Below are positions 25,528-34,551 of a DNA stretch of 64,000 bases, in pieces. The DNA lies in contig OZ257137.1 of NCBI GenBank assembly GCA_965279115.1, positions 5,456,001-5,520,000 on the forward strand, read 5' to 3'. Numbering within the stretch: position 1 is the first letter of the stretch; the number at the start of each line of letters is the position of its first letter. Source of the DNA: JAEUOS01 sp965279115. Lineage in GTDB: Bacteria > Pseudomonadota > Gammaproteobacteria > Burkholderiales > JAEUOS01. Below the pieces are notes generated by a model, which did no database searches, was not told the origin of the DNA, and was given only the letters and a program-made list of their open reading frames with translations. The translations under genes were made by a program, and so were the position numbers.

Positions 25528-26664
25528 ATGGCTAGGACAGTAAGAATCCTCGGTACGCATGGCGTCCCGGCTGCGTACGGCGGCTTCGAGACCGCCGCGG
25601 AGAACATCGCTTTGTTCCTGGTACGGCAAGGCTGGCGGGTCATCGTGTATTGCCAGATCAAGGGGGAAGGGCCGATCATCGAGGACAAATGGAAGGGAAT
25701 CGAAAGGGTTTCCATTCCTGTCAATGTGCCGGGTTGGAAAGGTACCTCCAAGTTCGACCTTATTTCCATACGCCACGCGTGCAGGTTCGGCGATCTTTGC
25801 CTGACTTTCGGCTACAACACCGCCGTCTTCAACACGCTGCAGCGCCTGAAGGGGATTCCGAACGTCATCAACATGGATGGCATCGAGTGGTCCCGCGCCC
25901 GCTGGGGATTCATGAAGCAGGCGATTTTGTACGTCAATGAGCGGATCGGCTGCTTCGTCGGCAACCACTTGATTGCCGACCATCCTGAGATTGAAAGGTA
26001 TCTTCTGACCCGTGCCCCCAAACGGAAGATCACAACCCTGACGTATGGCGCCGATCCGATGCCGGATGCGCCTGACGCGCCAGTACGGGCGCTCGGCCTC
26101 GAACCAAATGCGTACCTGACCCTGATCGCCCGTCCGATTCCGGAGAATTCGATTCTGGAGATGGTTGAAGGATTCTCCTCTCGGGTTCGTGGATTGAAAC
26201 TGGCCATTCTCGGCAAGTTCGAGCCAGAGGTCGACGAGTATCACCGGCGCGTCATGGCGGCCGCCAGTAACGAGGTGGTGTTTCTCGGCCCGATTTACGA
26301 GCCCGAGCGGGTCAAGGCCCTAAGGTTTCACGGACGCGCATACGTCCACGGGCATACCGTTGGCGGGACCAATCCGTCGCTGGTTGAGGCGCTGGCCGCG
26401 GGGAATCCGGTTGTTGCTCATGATAATCCGTACAACCGGTGGGTCGCACAGGGCAGCGCGGTGTACTTTCGCGATGCGCACTCGTTTTCTGGTTGCCTGG
26501 ATGATGTGCTTGACAACGCCGAGCGGCTGGCTGCGATGCGTGCGGCGGCCCGCACCAGGTTTTTCGAGGAGTTCACCTGGGATCATGTAGCAGGCCAGTA
26601 TGAGCAATTGCTCACGCGCTATCTGCCCAGGTCGGATGGCGTTGCGGGCGCGGTCAAAGGTTGA
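25528..26664 (+). CDS. DUF1972/GT4-type glycosyltransferase (rhamnosyltransferase-like)
   Basis: A 378-residue GT-B enzyme. The N-terminal pattern RILGTHGVPAAYGGFETAAE is diagnostic of DUF1972 transferases, some of which are rhamnosyl- or fucosyl-type. The C-domain has IARPIPENSILEMVEGF, KLAILGKF, VHGHTVGGTNPSLVEALAAG and VVAHDNPYNRWV. The ATG at 25528 is preferred as it begins the conserved strand; a GTG at 25516 would add four residues. The assigned substrate is not certain; GDP-fucose made by Gmd and Fcl is a possible donor by context only. Confidence 0.87.
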   Translation: MARTVRILGTHGVPAAYGGFETAAENIALFLVRQGWRVIVYCQIKGEGPIIEDKWKGIERVSIPVNVPGWKGTSKFDLISIRHACRFGDLCLTFGYNTAVFNTLQRLKGIPNVINMDGIEWSRARWGFMKQAILYVNERIGCFVGNHLIADHPEIERYLLTRAPKRKITTLTYGADPMPDAPDAPVRALGLEPNAYLTLIARPIPENSILEMVEGFSSRVRGLKLAILGKFEPEVDEYHRRVMAAASNEVVFLGPIYEPERVKALRFHGRAYVHGHTVGGTNPSLVEALAAGNPVVAHDNPYNRWVAQGSAVYFRDAHSFSGCLDDVLDNAERLAAMRAAARTRFFEEFTWDHVAGQYEQLLTRYLPRSDGVAGAVKG

Positions 26665-26713
26665 TCGACGCAGGTTCCAAACTTGGGTTTTGGTGCATTT
26701 GAAGGAAAACAGG

Positions 26714-27808
26714 ATGATCAAGCTTGCAGTAGTCGGTCTCGGCAAGATGGGGCTGTCCCACCATGCGATGATCAACGCCCACCCCGGTGTTGAAGTGGTC
26801 GCCGTGTGTGATTCCACGGGTTATGTGCTCGATGTGCTCAACAAGTACACCGGCGTGCCCACGTTCACCGACTTCGACGCCATGCTGCGCGATGTGCAGC
26901 TGGACGCGATGATCGTGGCCACGCCTTCCAGCATGCATGCACGCATGGTCAAGGCGGCGCTGGAAAAGGGCATCCATGTATTTTGCGAAAAGCCGTTCTG
27001 CCTGGCCACCGCCGATGGCGAGGCGCTGACGCAACTGGCGGAAGAAAAGGGGCTGGTCAACCAGGTTGGCTACCACTACCGCTTCGTGGGCGCGTTTCAG
27101 GAGGTCAAGCGCTTGTTGGACGCGGGCGCCATCGGCGAGGTCAACCATGTGCTTGCCGAGGCGTACGGTCCGGTGGTGCTCAAGCCCAAGGGCTCCACAT
27201 GGCGTACACAGCGCTCCGAAGGCGGCGGTTGCCTGTACGACTACGCCGCGCATCCGCTGAATCTGGTGAACTGGTATTTCGGCGCGCCGCAAGGCGTGGG
27301 CGGATCGGTCCTGAACAAGATCTTTTCCAAGGACACCGACGACGAGGTCTTCGGTACGCTCTACTACGCGGACGGCAAGAGTGCGCAACTTTCGGTGAAC
27401 TGGAGCGACGAGTCGTATCGAAAGATGAGCACCAAGATCACCATCTGGGGCACCCATGGGCGCATCTACGCGGACCGGCAGGAATGCCAGGCCTACCTGC
27501 GCGACACGGCCACGCTGCCGGCCGGTTACCAGACGGGATGGAACGTCCGCTATACCACCGACCTGACCGAGCCGGTCTGGTTTTATGTTCGTGGCGAGGA
27601 GTATTCGGCGCAGCTCGACTATTTCGTCCGTGCCATCGCGGAAAAGCGCGCAAGCGAGAACGTCAATTCCTTCGCTTCGGCCTTGATTACAGACAAGGTC
27701 ATCGCGATGATGATCGCCGATGCCGAGAAGGGCGCCTCCACCCGCTCCGGCGACGCCCCGGCCGAGCCATCCCGCGCCAGGCGCGGATTCTTTTCGCTCG
27801 GTCGGTGA
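26714..27808 (+). CDS. Gfo/Idh/MocA-family oxidoreductase
   Basis: A 364-residue NAD(P)-dependent sugar oxidoreductase. The Rossmann domain starts LAVVGLGKMGLSHHAMINAH. The EKPFC motif with its catalytic Lys is present, and GGCLYDYAAHPLNLVNWYFG gives the catalytic Asp/His pair in the C-domain. GAAGGAAAACAGG precedes the ATG at 26714. The tail is Ser/Pro/Arg-rich. It lies 42 bases before the gene of unknown function at 27851; together they may oxidise or epimerise a nucleotide sugar for the polymer. Confidence 0.9.
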   Translation: MIKLAVVGLGKMGLSHHAMINAHPGVEVVAVCDSTGYVLDVLNKYTGVPTFTDFDAMLRDVQLDAMIVATPSSMHARMVKAALEKGIHVFCEKPFCLATADGEALTQLAEEKGLVNQVGYHYRFVGAFQEVKRLLDAGAIGEVNHVLAEAYGPVVLKPKGSTWRTQRSEGGGCLYDYAAHPLNLVNWYFGAPQGVGGSVLNKIFSKDTDDEVFGTLYYADGKSAQLSVNWSDESYRKMSTKITIWGTHGRIYADRQECQAYLRDTATLPAGYQTGWNVRYTTDLTEPVWFYVRGEEYSAQLDYFVRAIAEKRASENVNSFASALITDKVIAMMIADAEKGASTRSGDAPAEPSRARRGFFSLGR

Positions 27809-27850
27809 TAACGGGCCGCTTGAAACCAGCTACGGGAACAAGGTAACAAC

Positions 27851-28714
27851 ATGGATCGCTTGCTTTTTGGTGACAACCAGTTTTTCGGCGTCAATCACAT
27901 GTCGGAGGAAAAGGCGCGCGCCCAGTCGATGCGCTTCCAGGACATCGGCGCCGTCATCGAGGTGCTCGACAACGCCTATGACGAAGGCGTCAAGACTTTC
28001 ATGTGCACCACCCACGACCGCATTGCGGCGGTGTGCGACCACATGCGCGCCGACCCGGTGCGCTACAAGGATTTCGTGTTCTATCCCGGCATGCCCTATG
28101 CACACAAGTACGCCAATGCCGTCACCGAGGACGGCATGTTGGGGGCACTCAAGCGCTTCATGCCGGACGAGGGCTTCGTCAACGCGGCGCTGCGTGGCGG
28201 CATGTCGCTGGCGAAAAAGGACATCGAGGGCATCACCACACTGCTTGTGGATGCGGAGATGAAGATGTTCGCGGGGCTCAACACCCCGGTGATCTTCCTG
28301 CAGAACGTGGTGGTCGACTTGTTGCTCGGCCTCAAGTTCGGCGAAGCGTTCCGCATCTTCGCCGACCACGTGAAGAAGCGCTACAACGCCGAGCCCGGCT
28401 TCATCACCATGAACATGCCGATGCTGCTGGACGTACTTGAGAAGCAGGGTGTCGAAAATCCGATCGTGTGTTCCAACATCAACAAGATCGGTTTTCGCAT
28501 GTGCGGCGGTTTCGAGGCATACGAAAGGGCGTTGCGCGAGAAAAAGTTTCGCGCTATCGCCATGTCGGTCTACGCGTCGGGCGCCATTCCGCCCGCCGAG
28601 GCAATCGAGTGGGTATGCAAGCAGCCCAATATCGAGGCCATTGTCTTCGGCGCGTCGAGTCGAGGAAACATCCGCAGTACGAAAGAACTGGTGGATCGTT
28701 ACTGGCGGCGCTAG
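27851..28714 (+). CDS. TIM-barrel-like protein of unknown function, paired with the oxidoreductase
   Basis: A 287-residue cytosolic protein without signal or membrane segments. The pattern of short strands and helices (LLFGDNQFFGVNHMSEE, GVKTFMCTTHDR, PVIFLQNVVVDLLLG, FRAIAMSVYASGAIPPAEA, IEAIVFGASSRGNIRSTKEL) suggests a TIM barrel, and the last motif recalls the cofactor end of aldo-keto reductases (GASSxxNIxxT). The usual aldo-keto reductase catalytic Tyr/Lys pattern is not evident. It follows the Gfo/Idh gene by 42 bases. A role in nucleotide-sugar chemistry is an inference; no function is assigned. Confidence 0.72.
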   Translation: MDRLLFGDNQFFGVNHMSEEKARAQSMRFQDIGAVIEVLDNAYDEGVKTFMCTTHDRIAAVCDHMRADPVRYKDFVFYPGMPYAHKYANAVTEDGMLGALKRFMPDEGFVNAALRGGMSLAKKDIEGITTLLVDAEMKMFAGLNTPVIFLQNVVVDLLLGLKFGEAFRIFADHVKKRYNAEPGFITMNMPMLLDVLEKQGVENPIVCSNINKIGFRMCGGFEAYERALREKKFRAIAMSVYASGAIPPAEAIEWVCKQPNIEAIVFGASSRGNIRSTKELVDRYWRR

Positions 28715-28892
28715 TGCGCTAGTCTTCGTGCGGCCTGAAGCTAATTTTTTTGCGGTTTTGCAGGCTATGGATTTTCGGTGCACCGCGAAGCGGCCCCGGT
28801 TTTCTGGCGAGAAATTCAGCTGACCGCGAGAGTCCAGGAGACCCGCGGACCCTAGGATCGTTGGGATCTTCGCCAACGCACTGCTTTGTTGG

Positions 28893-28911
28893 TGACGTCA
28901 TGTTGACGTCA
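28893..28911. promoter_or_regulatory. two TGACGTCA palindromes one helical turn apart
   Basis: Perfect 8-bp palindromes TGACGTCA lie at 28893-28900 and 28904-28911, eleven bases from start to start, so both face the same side of the helix. They are 58 bases before the GTG of the large beta-helix gene, inside a 254-base gap that also holds a T7 run near 28745 and a CGTTGG/CCAACG hairpin near 28859. The pair looks like an operator for a dimeric regulator. Confidence 0.45.
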
Positions 28912-28968
28912 TCGATGCCGGATAGGCTCAGATCGCGTCAGAAAATTGTGATCCGAAGGAGTGCCGTC

Positions 28969-31900
28969 GTGAGAGATGGCTTGAGGGAAGGTTGGTGCTG
29001 GCAATTTGCGATCCGGGTCTTGCTGGCGTCGGCACTCGCTATGGGTTCCGGTTTTTCGCATGGCGTCGACTATTTCGTGGATTCGGCGAATGGCAATGAC
29101 AACTGGAGCGGCCGGCTGGGTGTGGCATCGGGCTCGCCGGCGACAGATGGTCCCTGGCAGAGCCTGAAGCGGGTAAACGATGCGACCTTTTTGCCAGGCG
29201 ACACGATTCGACTCAAGTGCGGCGGCGTCTGGCGCGAGACGCTGAAGCCCAAGTCGAGCGGGACGGCCGCCAATCCGATCGTCGTGCTGGCCTACCCGGG
29301 GTATTGCGCGATCAAGCCCAGCATCGACGGGACCAGCGTTATTCCCAGTTCGTCCTGGACCCATGTCGGCAGCGGCATCTATCGAGCGAATTTGCCGATC
29401 AATTTGACGGCGGCACAGTCACTGAGTTCGGGCCCATCCGGTTGGCGTGTCTGGTCGCAAGGGTCCGACGCGATCTTGACTTCCAGCTCGGACTGCGGCC
29501 CGAATGTGCCACCTTGTCTGCGTGCCACTAGCGGCGCGGCCGGTCAGACGATTCTTTATAGCTACCGGTTTCCAATCAGGACGTCTGGCCGATACACCCT
29601 TCGCTTCAGCACAAAGGGGCCCGTGGGAGCCAGCTTTCGCGCTCTGGTGCGGCGAGGTTCAGAGCCTTGGGATGTTGTGGGTGCCAGCCAAAGAATCCTG
29701 GGGGACGGGGCATGGGCGACGTACTCACTGTCCTTCGCGGCGACCACCAGTCTCGATACAGCGCGGATTGATTTCGAGATTCCTGGTGGCAACGTGGCCA
29801 TTTCTGTTGATGCCGTAAGCGTCGAATACATGCCGTCCGACGTGCTTGGCGTGTATGTGGACGACAGGGGGATAACCGAGGCGCACCATCCGAATGCCGG
29901 ACATGACAGCCTCAGGCCTGAGTCCATCTATTTCAGGACCGGGGCCGACTCCGCCGCCGATGTGTCGCCTGGCAGCACCTATGCCATGGCAGGGGCCGAC
30001 TTGAGTGCGGTGTCGCGCGGCGAGATACTGCCAGGACAGGTGATCCGCATTCGCTCTCGCCCTTGGCAACTGGACGAACGAATAGTGACTTCGTTTGACG
30101 GTACGAGAATCGGCTTTGATCGCCCGACAACGTATCCGCTCCGGGTCGGTTCCGGATACTTTCTCATGGGTAGCCTTTGGATGCTCGATGAGCCAGGGGA
30201 ATGGATCTACGATGCCGCCGCCAGGGCAGTATCAGTTTGGATGCCGGACGGCGATATTCCGGGAGATCGGGTCTCGATTGCGACGTTGGCGACGGGATTC
30301 GACCTCCGTGGCCTTTCATGGGTAACCGTTCAGGACCTGGCGGTCCGTGGCGTAGGTGTAGGCATCCGAATGGGTAACAGCAATGGCATTGTGGTGCGCC
30401 GTTCCGCGATTACCGATACGACTCGCGAAGGGATTGAAATCTCGACGGCTTACGATGGAGTCATCGATGGCAACCGGATCGAGCGAACCGGTGGCGACGC
30501 GATTTCCCGAGATATCGCGACGATGATTCCGCAACGAATGGCGATTACGAATAACGCATTGACTCAAAGCGGTATCCAGCTACTTGCCGGAGGGCGCCGA
30601 AGCATTCCGGTGCCCTCCGCCGGTGCCATCCAGGCAGGCGAAAACGCGACGGTTTCCGGGAACACTCTGTCGCAAAGCTCCTTCCACGGAATTGTGATCC
30701 GGGCGAACAGCGAGGTATCCGGCAACGTGATCAGGCAGAGCTGCATGTTGATCGACGACTGCGGCGGGATTTACATGTACGGCACGGGAATCAATAGCAA
30801 CGTCACAAACAACGTCATTCTCGATCTCAAATCGACTAGCGAGGCCAATCCGGAGGACAAGACCCATACGGTGGGAATCTATCTTGACGAACAGACTTCC
30901 GGTGTAACGGTGCGCGGAAATTCGGTGGCGTTCTCGGACTATGGCGTGCAACTCCACGACGCGTCTGCGAACTTGATCGAGGGCAACACGCTTTACGGGA
31001 ATCGGAAGTATCAGCTTTGGCTGGTGGAAAACACATCCGTCACCCGCGCGAGCGGCGATGTTTTCGGCAACGTTGTCCGTTCCAACCGAATATTCCCGAC
31101 CGCCACCAACCCCGGTGTTTTCCTGAGCACCGACTTCGCGACGGTGGCGGGCTTCGGGACGTTCGATATGAATACGCATTCCGTTCTCATGAATCCGTAT
31201 GTGGTGCGCGAGAAGAACGTCACTACGGATCTTCTGTTCACCTTGGCGGCGTGGCGGCTGGCCTCGTCCAACAGCGCGGCCAGAAACCTTGAGCCGATGG
31301 GCGTCCAGATCGCACAGGCTGGTTATACGTCCTACGAGGTGGCCGGTTCGAATCTCCTTGAGAATGGAAATCTCTCGTCTGGACTGGCCAGTTGGCAAAG
31401 CTGGAATCAGATCGCTCCCATGGCCCAGATGGTCATGGAAACCGACGGCTCGCGCCGCTGGCTCAAGTTCACCGCGGGCGGGTCGTCCAGCCTATTGTTT
31501 CCGGGCAATTTCAGTGTGGTGGCCGACCGATGGTATCGAATCACGTTTGATATGAAGACCGGCTCGGACAACCAGCGCGTGGTTGTGAACATGGCGCGCG
31601 GTGGAGGAGGATCGAACGGCTATGAATTGCTTTACAGTCCTTCCCAGTACTTTTTCGGCGGCACGTCGTGGAAGCGGTACAGCATGATGGTGAAGTCGGA
31701 CAAGACGATTAACTTTCGTGATCCGATTACCGGAGACTATGGCGCGCGCATCAATTTTCAGCAAATTCAGAGCGGACAGGTGGTCTATCTGGCAAATGTG
31801 GAGGTCGTACCCATGCGTGCAGTGGGTGCGAGTCTCCAAACGAACTTCCTGGTCAACACCGGTTCGACACCCAAGCAGGTCGATTGTCCCGATGCGTTGA

Positions 31901-32118
31901 CTTACCCGTCATCTTGCACCCTCTACGTCGCAGTGTCGAACGGTGCTCGCGTCGTGTGGCCTCGGTTGTTGCAGGCACGGAGCTCGGAAATCATTTACAC
32001 GAGAGATGACTCCCTGATCGATTCCGACAGCGACGGAATACCTGATGCACAGGATTTTTGCCCGGGCACACCGGCTGGAAACATGGCGAATGCCAGAGGC
32101 TGTTCGCTCACGCAGTAG
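28969..32118 (+). CDS. large exported beta-helix protein with two carbohydrate-binding-like domains
   Basis: A 1049-residue exported protein. A GTG start at 28969 is chosen because AAGGAG lies seven bases upstream and a signal peptide follows (AIRVLLASALAMGSGFSHG). Residues 35-120: beta-helix cap (DYFVDSANGNDNWSG, GPWQSLKRVNDATFLPGDTI). Residues about 190-290: a jelly-roll-like domain (SGRYTLRFSTKG, VAISVDAVSVEYM). Residues about 445-710: right-handed beta-helix with turns such as NSNGIVVRRSAITDTTREG. Residues about 793-950: a second jelly-roll-like domain (NLLENGNLSSGLASWQ, DRWYRITFDMKTG). Residues about 1018-1045: an acidic repeat (DSDSDGIPDAQDFCPGTP) as in thrombospondin type 3 calcium repeats. 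It probably binds or cuts the polymer outside the cell; activity is unknown. Confidence 0.82.
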   Translation: MRDGLREGWCWQFAIRVLLASALAMGSGFSHGVDYFVDSANGNDNWSGRLGVASGSPATDGPWQSLKRVNDATFLPGDTIRLKCGGVWRETLKPKSSGTAANPIVVLAYPGYCAIKPSIDGTSVIPSSSWTHVGSGIYRANLPINLTAAQSLSSGPSGWRVWSQGSDAILTSSSDCGPNVPPCLRATSGAAGQTILYSYRFPIRTSGRYTLRFSTKGPVGASFRALVRRGSEPWDVVGASQRILGDGAWATYSLSFAATTSLDTARIDFEIPGGNVAISVDAVSVEYMPSDVLGVYVDDRGITEAHHPNAGHDSLRPESIYFRTGADSAADVSPGSTYAMAGADLSAVSRGEILPGQVIRIRSRPWQLDERIVTSFDGTRIGFDRPTTYPLRVGSGYFLMGSLWMLDEPGEWIYDAAARAVSVWMPDGDIPGDRVSIATLATGFDLRGLSWVTVQDLAVRGVGVGIRMGNSNGIVVRRSAITDTTREGIEISTAYDGVIDGNRIERTGGDAISRDIATMIPQRMAITNNALTQSGIQLLAGGRRSIPVPSAGAIQAGENATVSGNTLSQSSFHGIVIRANSEVSGNVIRQSCMLIDDCGGIYMYGTGINSNVTNNVILDLKSTSEANPEDKTHTVGIYLDEQTSGVTVRGNSVAFSDYGVQLHDASANLIEGNTLYGNRKYQLWLVENTSVTRASGDVFGNVVRSNRIFPTATNPGVFLSTDFATVAGFGTFDMNTHSVLMNPYVVREKNVTTDLLFTLAAWRLASSNSAARNLEPMGVQIAQAGYTSYEVAGSNLLENGNLSSGLASWQSWNQIAPMAQMVMETDGSRRWLKFTAGGSSSLLFPGNFSVVADRWYRITFDMKTGSDNQRVVVNMARGGGGSNGYELLYSPSQYFFGGTSWKRYSMMVKSDKTINFRDPITGDYGARINFQQIQSGQVVYLANVEVVPMRAVGASLQTNFLVNTGSTPKQVDCPDALTYPSSCTLYVAVSNGARVVWPRLLQARSSEIIYTRDDSLIDSDSDGIPDAQDFCPGTPAGNMANARGCSLTQ

Positions 32119-32292
32119 CGGTGCATCGGGCTCTGGTCCGCTTTGCACCAGTCGTACCACGCAAGACTCAGCGGATGCCTTGCGTGACGTGCACCCGGGT
32201 GATGCCCTCGCACGCGCCTTCACGAATGCCACCGCCGCGCGGCGCCAGGCAATACACCGTCACCGGCCAGCGCAGCCGGGGCGTTTGGTCAG
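32119..32292. other. 174-base convergent gap between the two polysaccharide clusters
   Basis: No clear gene or terminator. On the minus strand an open frame with good codon bias runs from the end of the methyltransferase gene to a TGA near 32174 and would encode a tail such as LRWPVTVYCLAPRGGG. It could be the remnant of a lost gene. No T-run hairpin is seen for either converging operon. Confidence 0.35.
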
Positions 32293-33018
32293 TCAAGCGG
32301 CGCTCCGGGGGCGTCGGCGCGCGATCAGCAGCGCGTCCGAAGCCAGTGGTTGCCAGCGTCCGAGGCTGCCAAGCGAGAGCATGGCACCGGCAAGGTAGTA
32401 GGGTATGGCGGCCAGTCGGCGTGCCCAGCTGCCGCCCACGATCTGGTAGTCGCGCGCGCCGTCGTAGCGGTCGAGGTAGAGGACTTCCATGTCCAGCCGG
32501 TCGAGCTCCGTGCGCAAGGCGGTGGAGGACACGACGGGATGGAACACCGTGGGGAAGGCGTCGAAATGCCCGTCTCCGCGGTCTTTCTTGCCCACCACCG
32601 CGCGGTAATACCAGCGATGAAATCCGATCGGTGTCGCGCGGGTGACGAGCGCCTTCAGGCTGGCCCTTTCGGGATAGCCAAGCACCAGCAAGCCACCCGG
32701 GGCGATCGCGTCACATAGTTGCGGCAGGGCCAGGTCGGGGCGATCGAGATGCTCGATGACGTTGAAGCAGAACACCGCACCCAGGCGAGCCGGCGCGATC
32801 GGCAGCGCGTGCAGGTCCGCGCACAGACGCAGCGCGGCGCCCTGGTTGCGGCGCAACTGGCCGAGCGAGATGTCGAGTGCCAGCAGGGCCGCGCCCGGTG
32901 GCAGCGGAAAATGGGTGAAGCTGCCGCCACCTGCCTCCAGCACCATGCCGGTCGGGACCGATTCCCGATAGGCTTGCGAAAGAAATGCGGCGGCGCGCGC
33001 CAAGGCCAATCCCGGCAA
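32293..33018 (-). CDS. class I SAM-dependent methyltransferase
   Basis: A 241-residue cytosolic methyltransferase, last gene of the minus-strand operon. Motif I is VLEAGGGSFTHFPL, the acidic SAM-binding loop LLALDISLGQLRRNQ, and the motif FCFNVIEHLDRPDLALPQL follows as in Methyltransf_11. A TTG start at 33018 fits: GGAGGA lies about six bases upstream and it begins two bases after the previous gene's stop. The C-terminal part has hydrophobic segments (IPYYLAGAMLSLGSLG) that may touch the membrane. It probably methylates a sugar or lipid-linked intermediate. Confidence 0.85.
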   Translation of the reverse strand: MPGLALARAAAFLSQAYRESVPTGMVLEAGGGSFTHFPLPPGAALLALDISLGQLRRNQGAALRLCADLHALPIAPARLGAVFCFNVIEHLDRPDLALPQLCDAIAPGGLLVLGYPERASLKALVTRATPIGFHRWYYRAVVGKKDRGDGHFDAFPTVFHPVVSSTALRTELDRLDMEVLYLDRYDGARDYQIVGGSWARRLAAIPYYLAGAMLSLGSLGRWQPLASDALLIARRRPRSAA

Positions 33019-33019
33019 C

Positions 33020-34525
33020 CTAATTCCTCCGCCCCGCCGGGGTCCAGGTTTTCATGCGGGTGATCATCGCAAGGAACAGGCCAGAGAAGATCATGTAGCG
33101 CGCTTCACCGTAAACGGGGTTGAAGATGCCCGAGAACAGCAGTACCACCAGCGCGAGCAAAACGCACTGGGCGAGCAGGCGGGTTTGCACTGTGGCCGTA
33201 TCGCGGGTGAGCGCGAGAGTGTCGCGCGTCACTACGAACAGGCCGGCCAGGGCCACCGCCACGCCGAACCAGCCGGTGCGCAGCAACCACCAGAAGTAAA
33301 GGCTGTGGATGTTTTCCAGGTTGGTGCGGAAAAAGCCGATGGCGACGATGCGGTTCCACAGGGGTTCGATGCCGAAGCCGAATACCGGCACGTCGGCGAA
33401 GTTCTGGACGAAATACACGAAAAGTGCCAGGCGATACAGGGTCGAGGCATCGTCCACCGACGTTTGCCCCACGCGCGCCAGGAGGGGCGCCACCAGCACG
33501 TCCTGGAGCGGCGTCACCGCGATCAGGGCGCCGAGGGCGGCGCCGCCCAGCGCCGCAATGACGAGCAGGCGGCGTCGCGCGGCCGGCGTCAACCACGCCA
33601 GCAGGAACACCGCGGCCAGGGCGATGCCGCCCCACATGGTGCGGCGGAAAGAGAGGACGATGAAAATCGCCAGAATCGCGCTGACGGTGGCGAAGCAGGC
33701 CAGCCGCCGGCCGGTGAGCAGGCCTGCGGACCATGCGAGCACCGTATAGAAAATCACGATGGCGAACAGCCAGCTGCTGGGCGAGTGGTAGAACAAGGGC
33801 TTGACCTCGGCCACCAGGCGGGGGTTGAGCCCGAGGCGGGCGAAACCCACCACCACGCTGCCTGCGGCCGCCAGTCCCATCACCCGCACGAAGCTGTCAA
33901 CCGCGGCGGGGCTGTCCAGGTACAACAGTCCGACAAGGTATGCGAGGAACAGGTAGGCGAATATCTTGAACTGGAAAAAGGCGATCAGCGAGAGCGCGCG
34001 TTCGGTCAGGTTGAAGGCGACGCCGGTGGTTTCGGTCACCACCGCCTGGGCCAGCGGATTCCCGGCCATGAACGAGTAGCCGGTGGCCAGCACGGTGGCG
34101 AAACCGGCGGCCGCCAGGCTCCAGCCGATGCCGTCGACGACGAGCAGGCGGGGTTTGCGGCGGATCATTCCGCTCAGCATCATGAGGGCGCCGAGCAGCA
34201 GCATCAGGGCCTCGGGGGCGTTGAATCCGGGCAAGCCCAGCGATTGGCTGTAGAAGGGGACCCGGATCGAACGTTCCAGGGTTTCGCCCTGGCCGCTGGG
34301 AAATTCCTCAACCAGGAAAATCGCCAGCACGAACAGGCTGAACGCGAGGCGCGGCCGGGTGGCGGCCAAGAGCACCAGTAGGAGGCCCGCAGCGGCGCCG
34401 GCCGCGATGCCCAAATGGATGTAACCGAGCGCCCCGACCATCGCGCCACCGAGCGCGCCCAAGGCCAACCCGCCGGCGGTGGGGAGAAGATCGACGGGCC
34501 TGGGCAGGTTGACGGCCATGCGCAT
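33020..34525 (-). CDS. O-antigen ligase/polymerase-like membrane protein
   Basis: A 501-residue polytopic inner-membrane protein with about 12 helices. The Wzy_C-type region reads LSFRRTMWGGIALAAVFLLAW, followed by a loop with YRLALFVYFVQNFADVPVFGFG and NLENIHSLYFWWLLRTGWFG, whose His and Arg residues match the ligase/polymerase families. It is the second such protein in the window and the only one in the minus-strand operon, so it is probably that system's polymerase. Gap to the upstream ATPase gene is 26 bases. Confidence 0.85.
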   Translation of the reverse strand: MRMAVNLPRPVDLLPTAGGLALGALGGAMVGALGYIHLGIAAGAAAGLLLVLLAATRPRLAFSLFVLAIFLVEEFPSGQGETLERSIRVPFYSQSLGLPGFNAPEALMLLLGALMMLSGMIRRKPRLLVVDGIGWSLAAAGFATVLATGYSFMAGNPLAQAVVTETTGVAFNLTERALSLIAFFQFKIFAYLFLAYLVGLLYLDSPAAVDSFVRVMGLAAAGSVVVGFARLGLNPRLVAEVKPLFYHSPSSWLFAIVIFYTVLAWSAGLLTGRRLACFATVSAILAIFIVLSFRRTMWGGIALAAVFLLAWLTPAARRRLLVIAALGGAALGALIAVTPLQDVLVAPLLARVGQTSVDDASTLYRLALFVYFVQNFADVPVFGFGIEPLWNRIVAIGFFRTNLENIHSLYFWWLLRTGWFGVAVALAGLFVVTRDTLALTRDTATVQTRLLAQCVLLALVVLLFSGIFNPVYGEARYMIFSGLFLAMITRMKTWTPAGRRN

Positions 34526-34551
34526 GCGTTACGCGTCGCCCGCCATGCGGA

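Noticed and set aside
33185..34381. A 398-codon plus-strand frame opposite the second ligase gene
   Set aside because: The minus-strand protein has clear membrane helices and ligase motifs; the plus frame is Gly/Glu/His/Gln-rich without any pattern.
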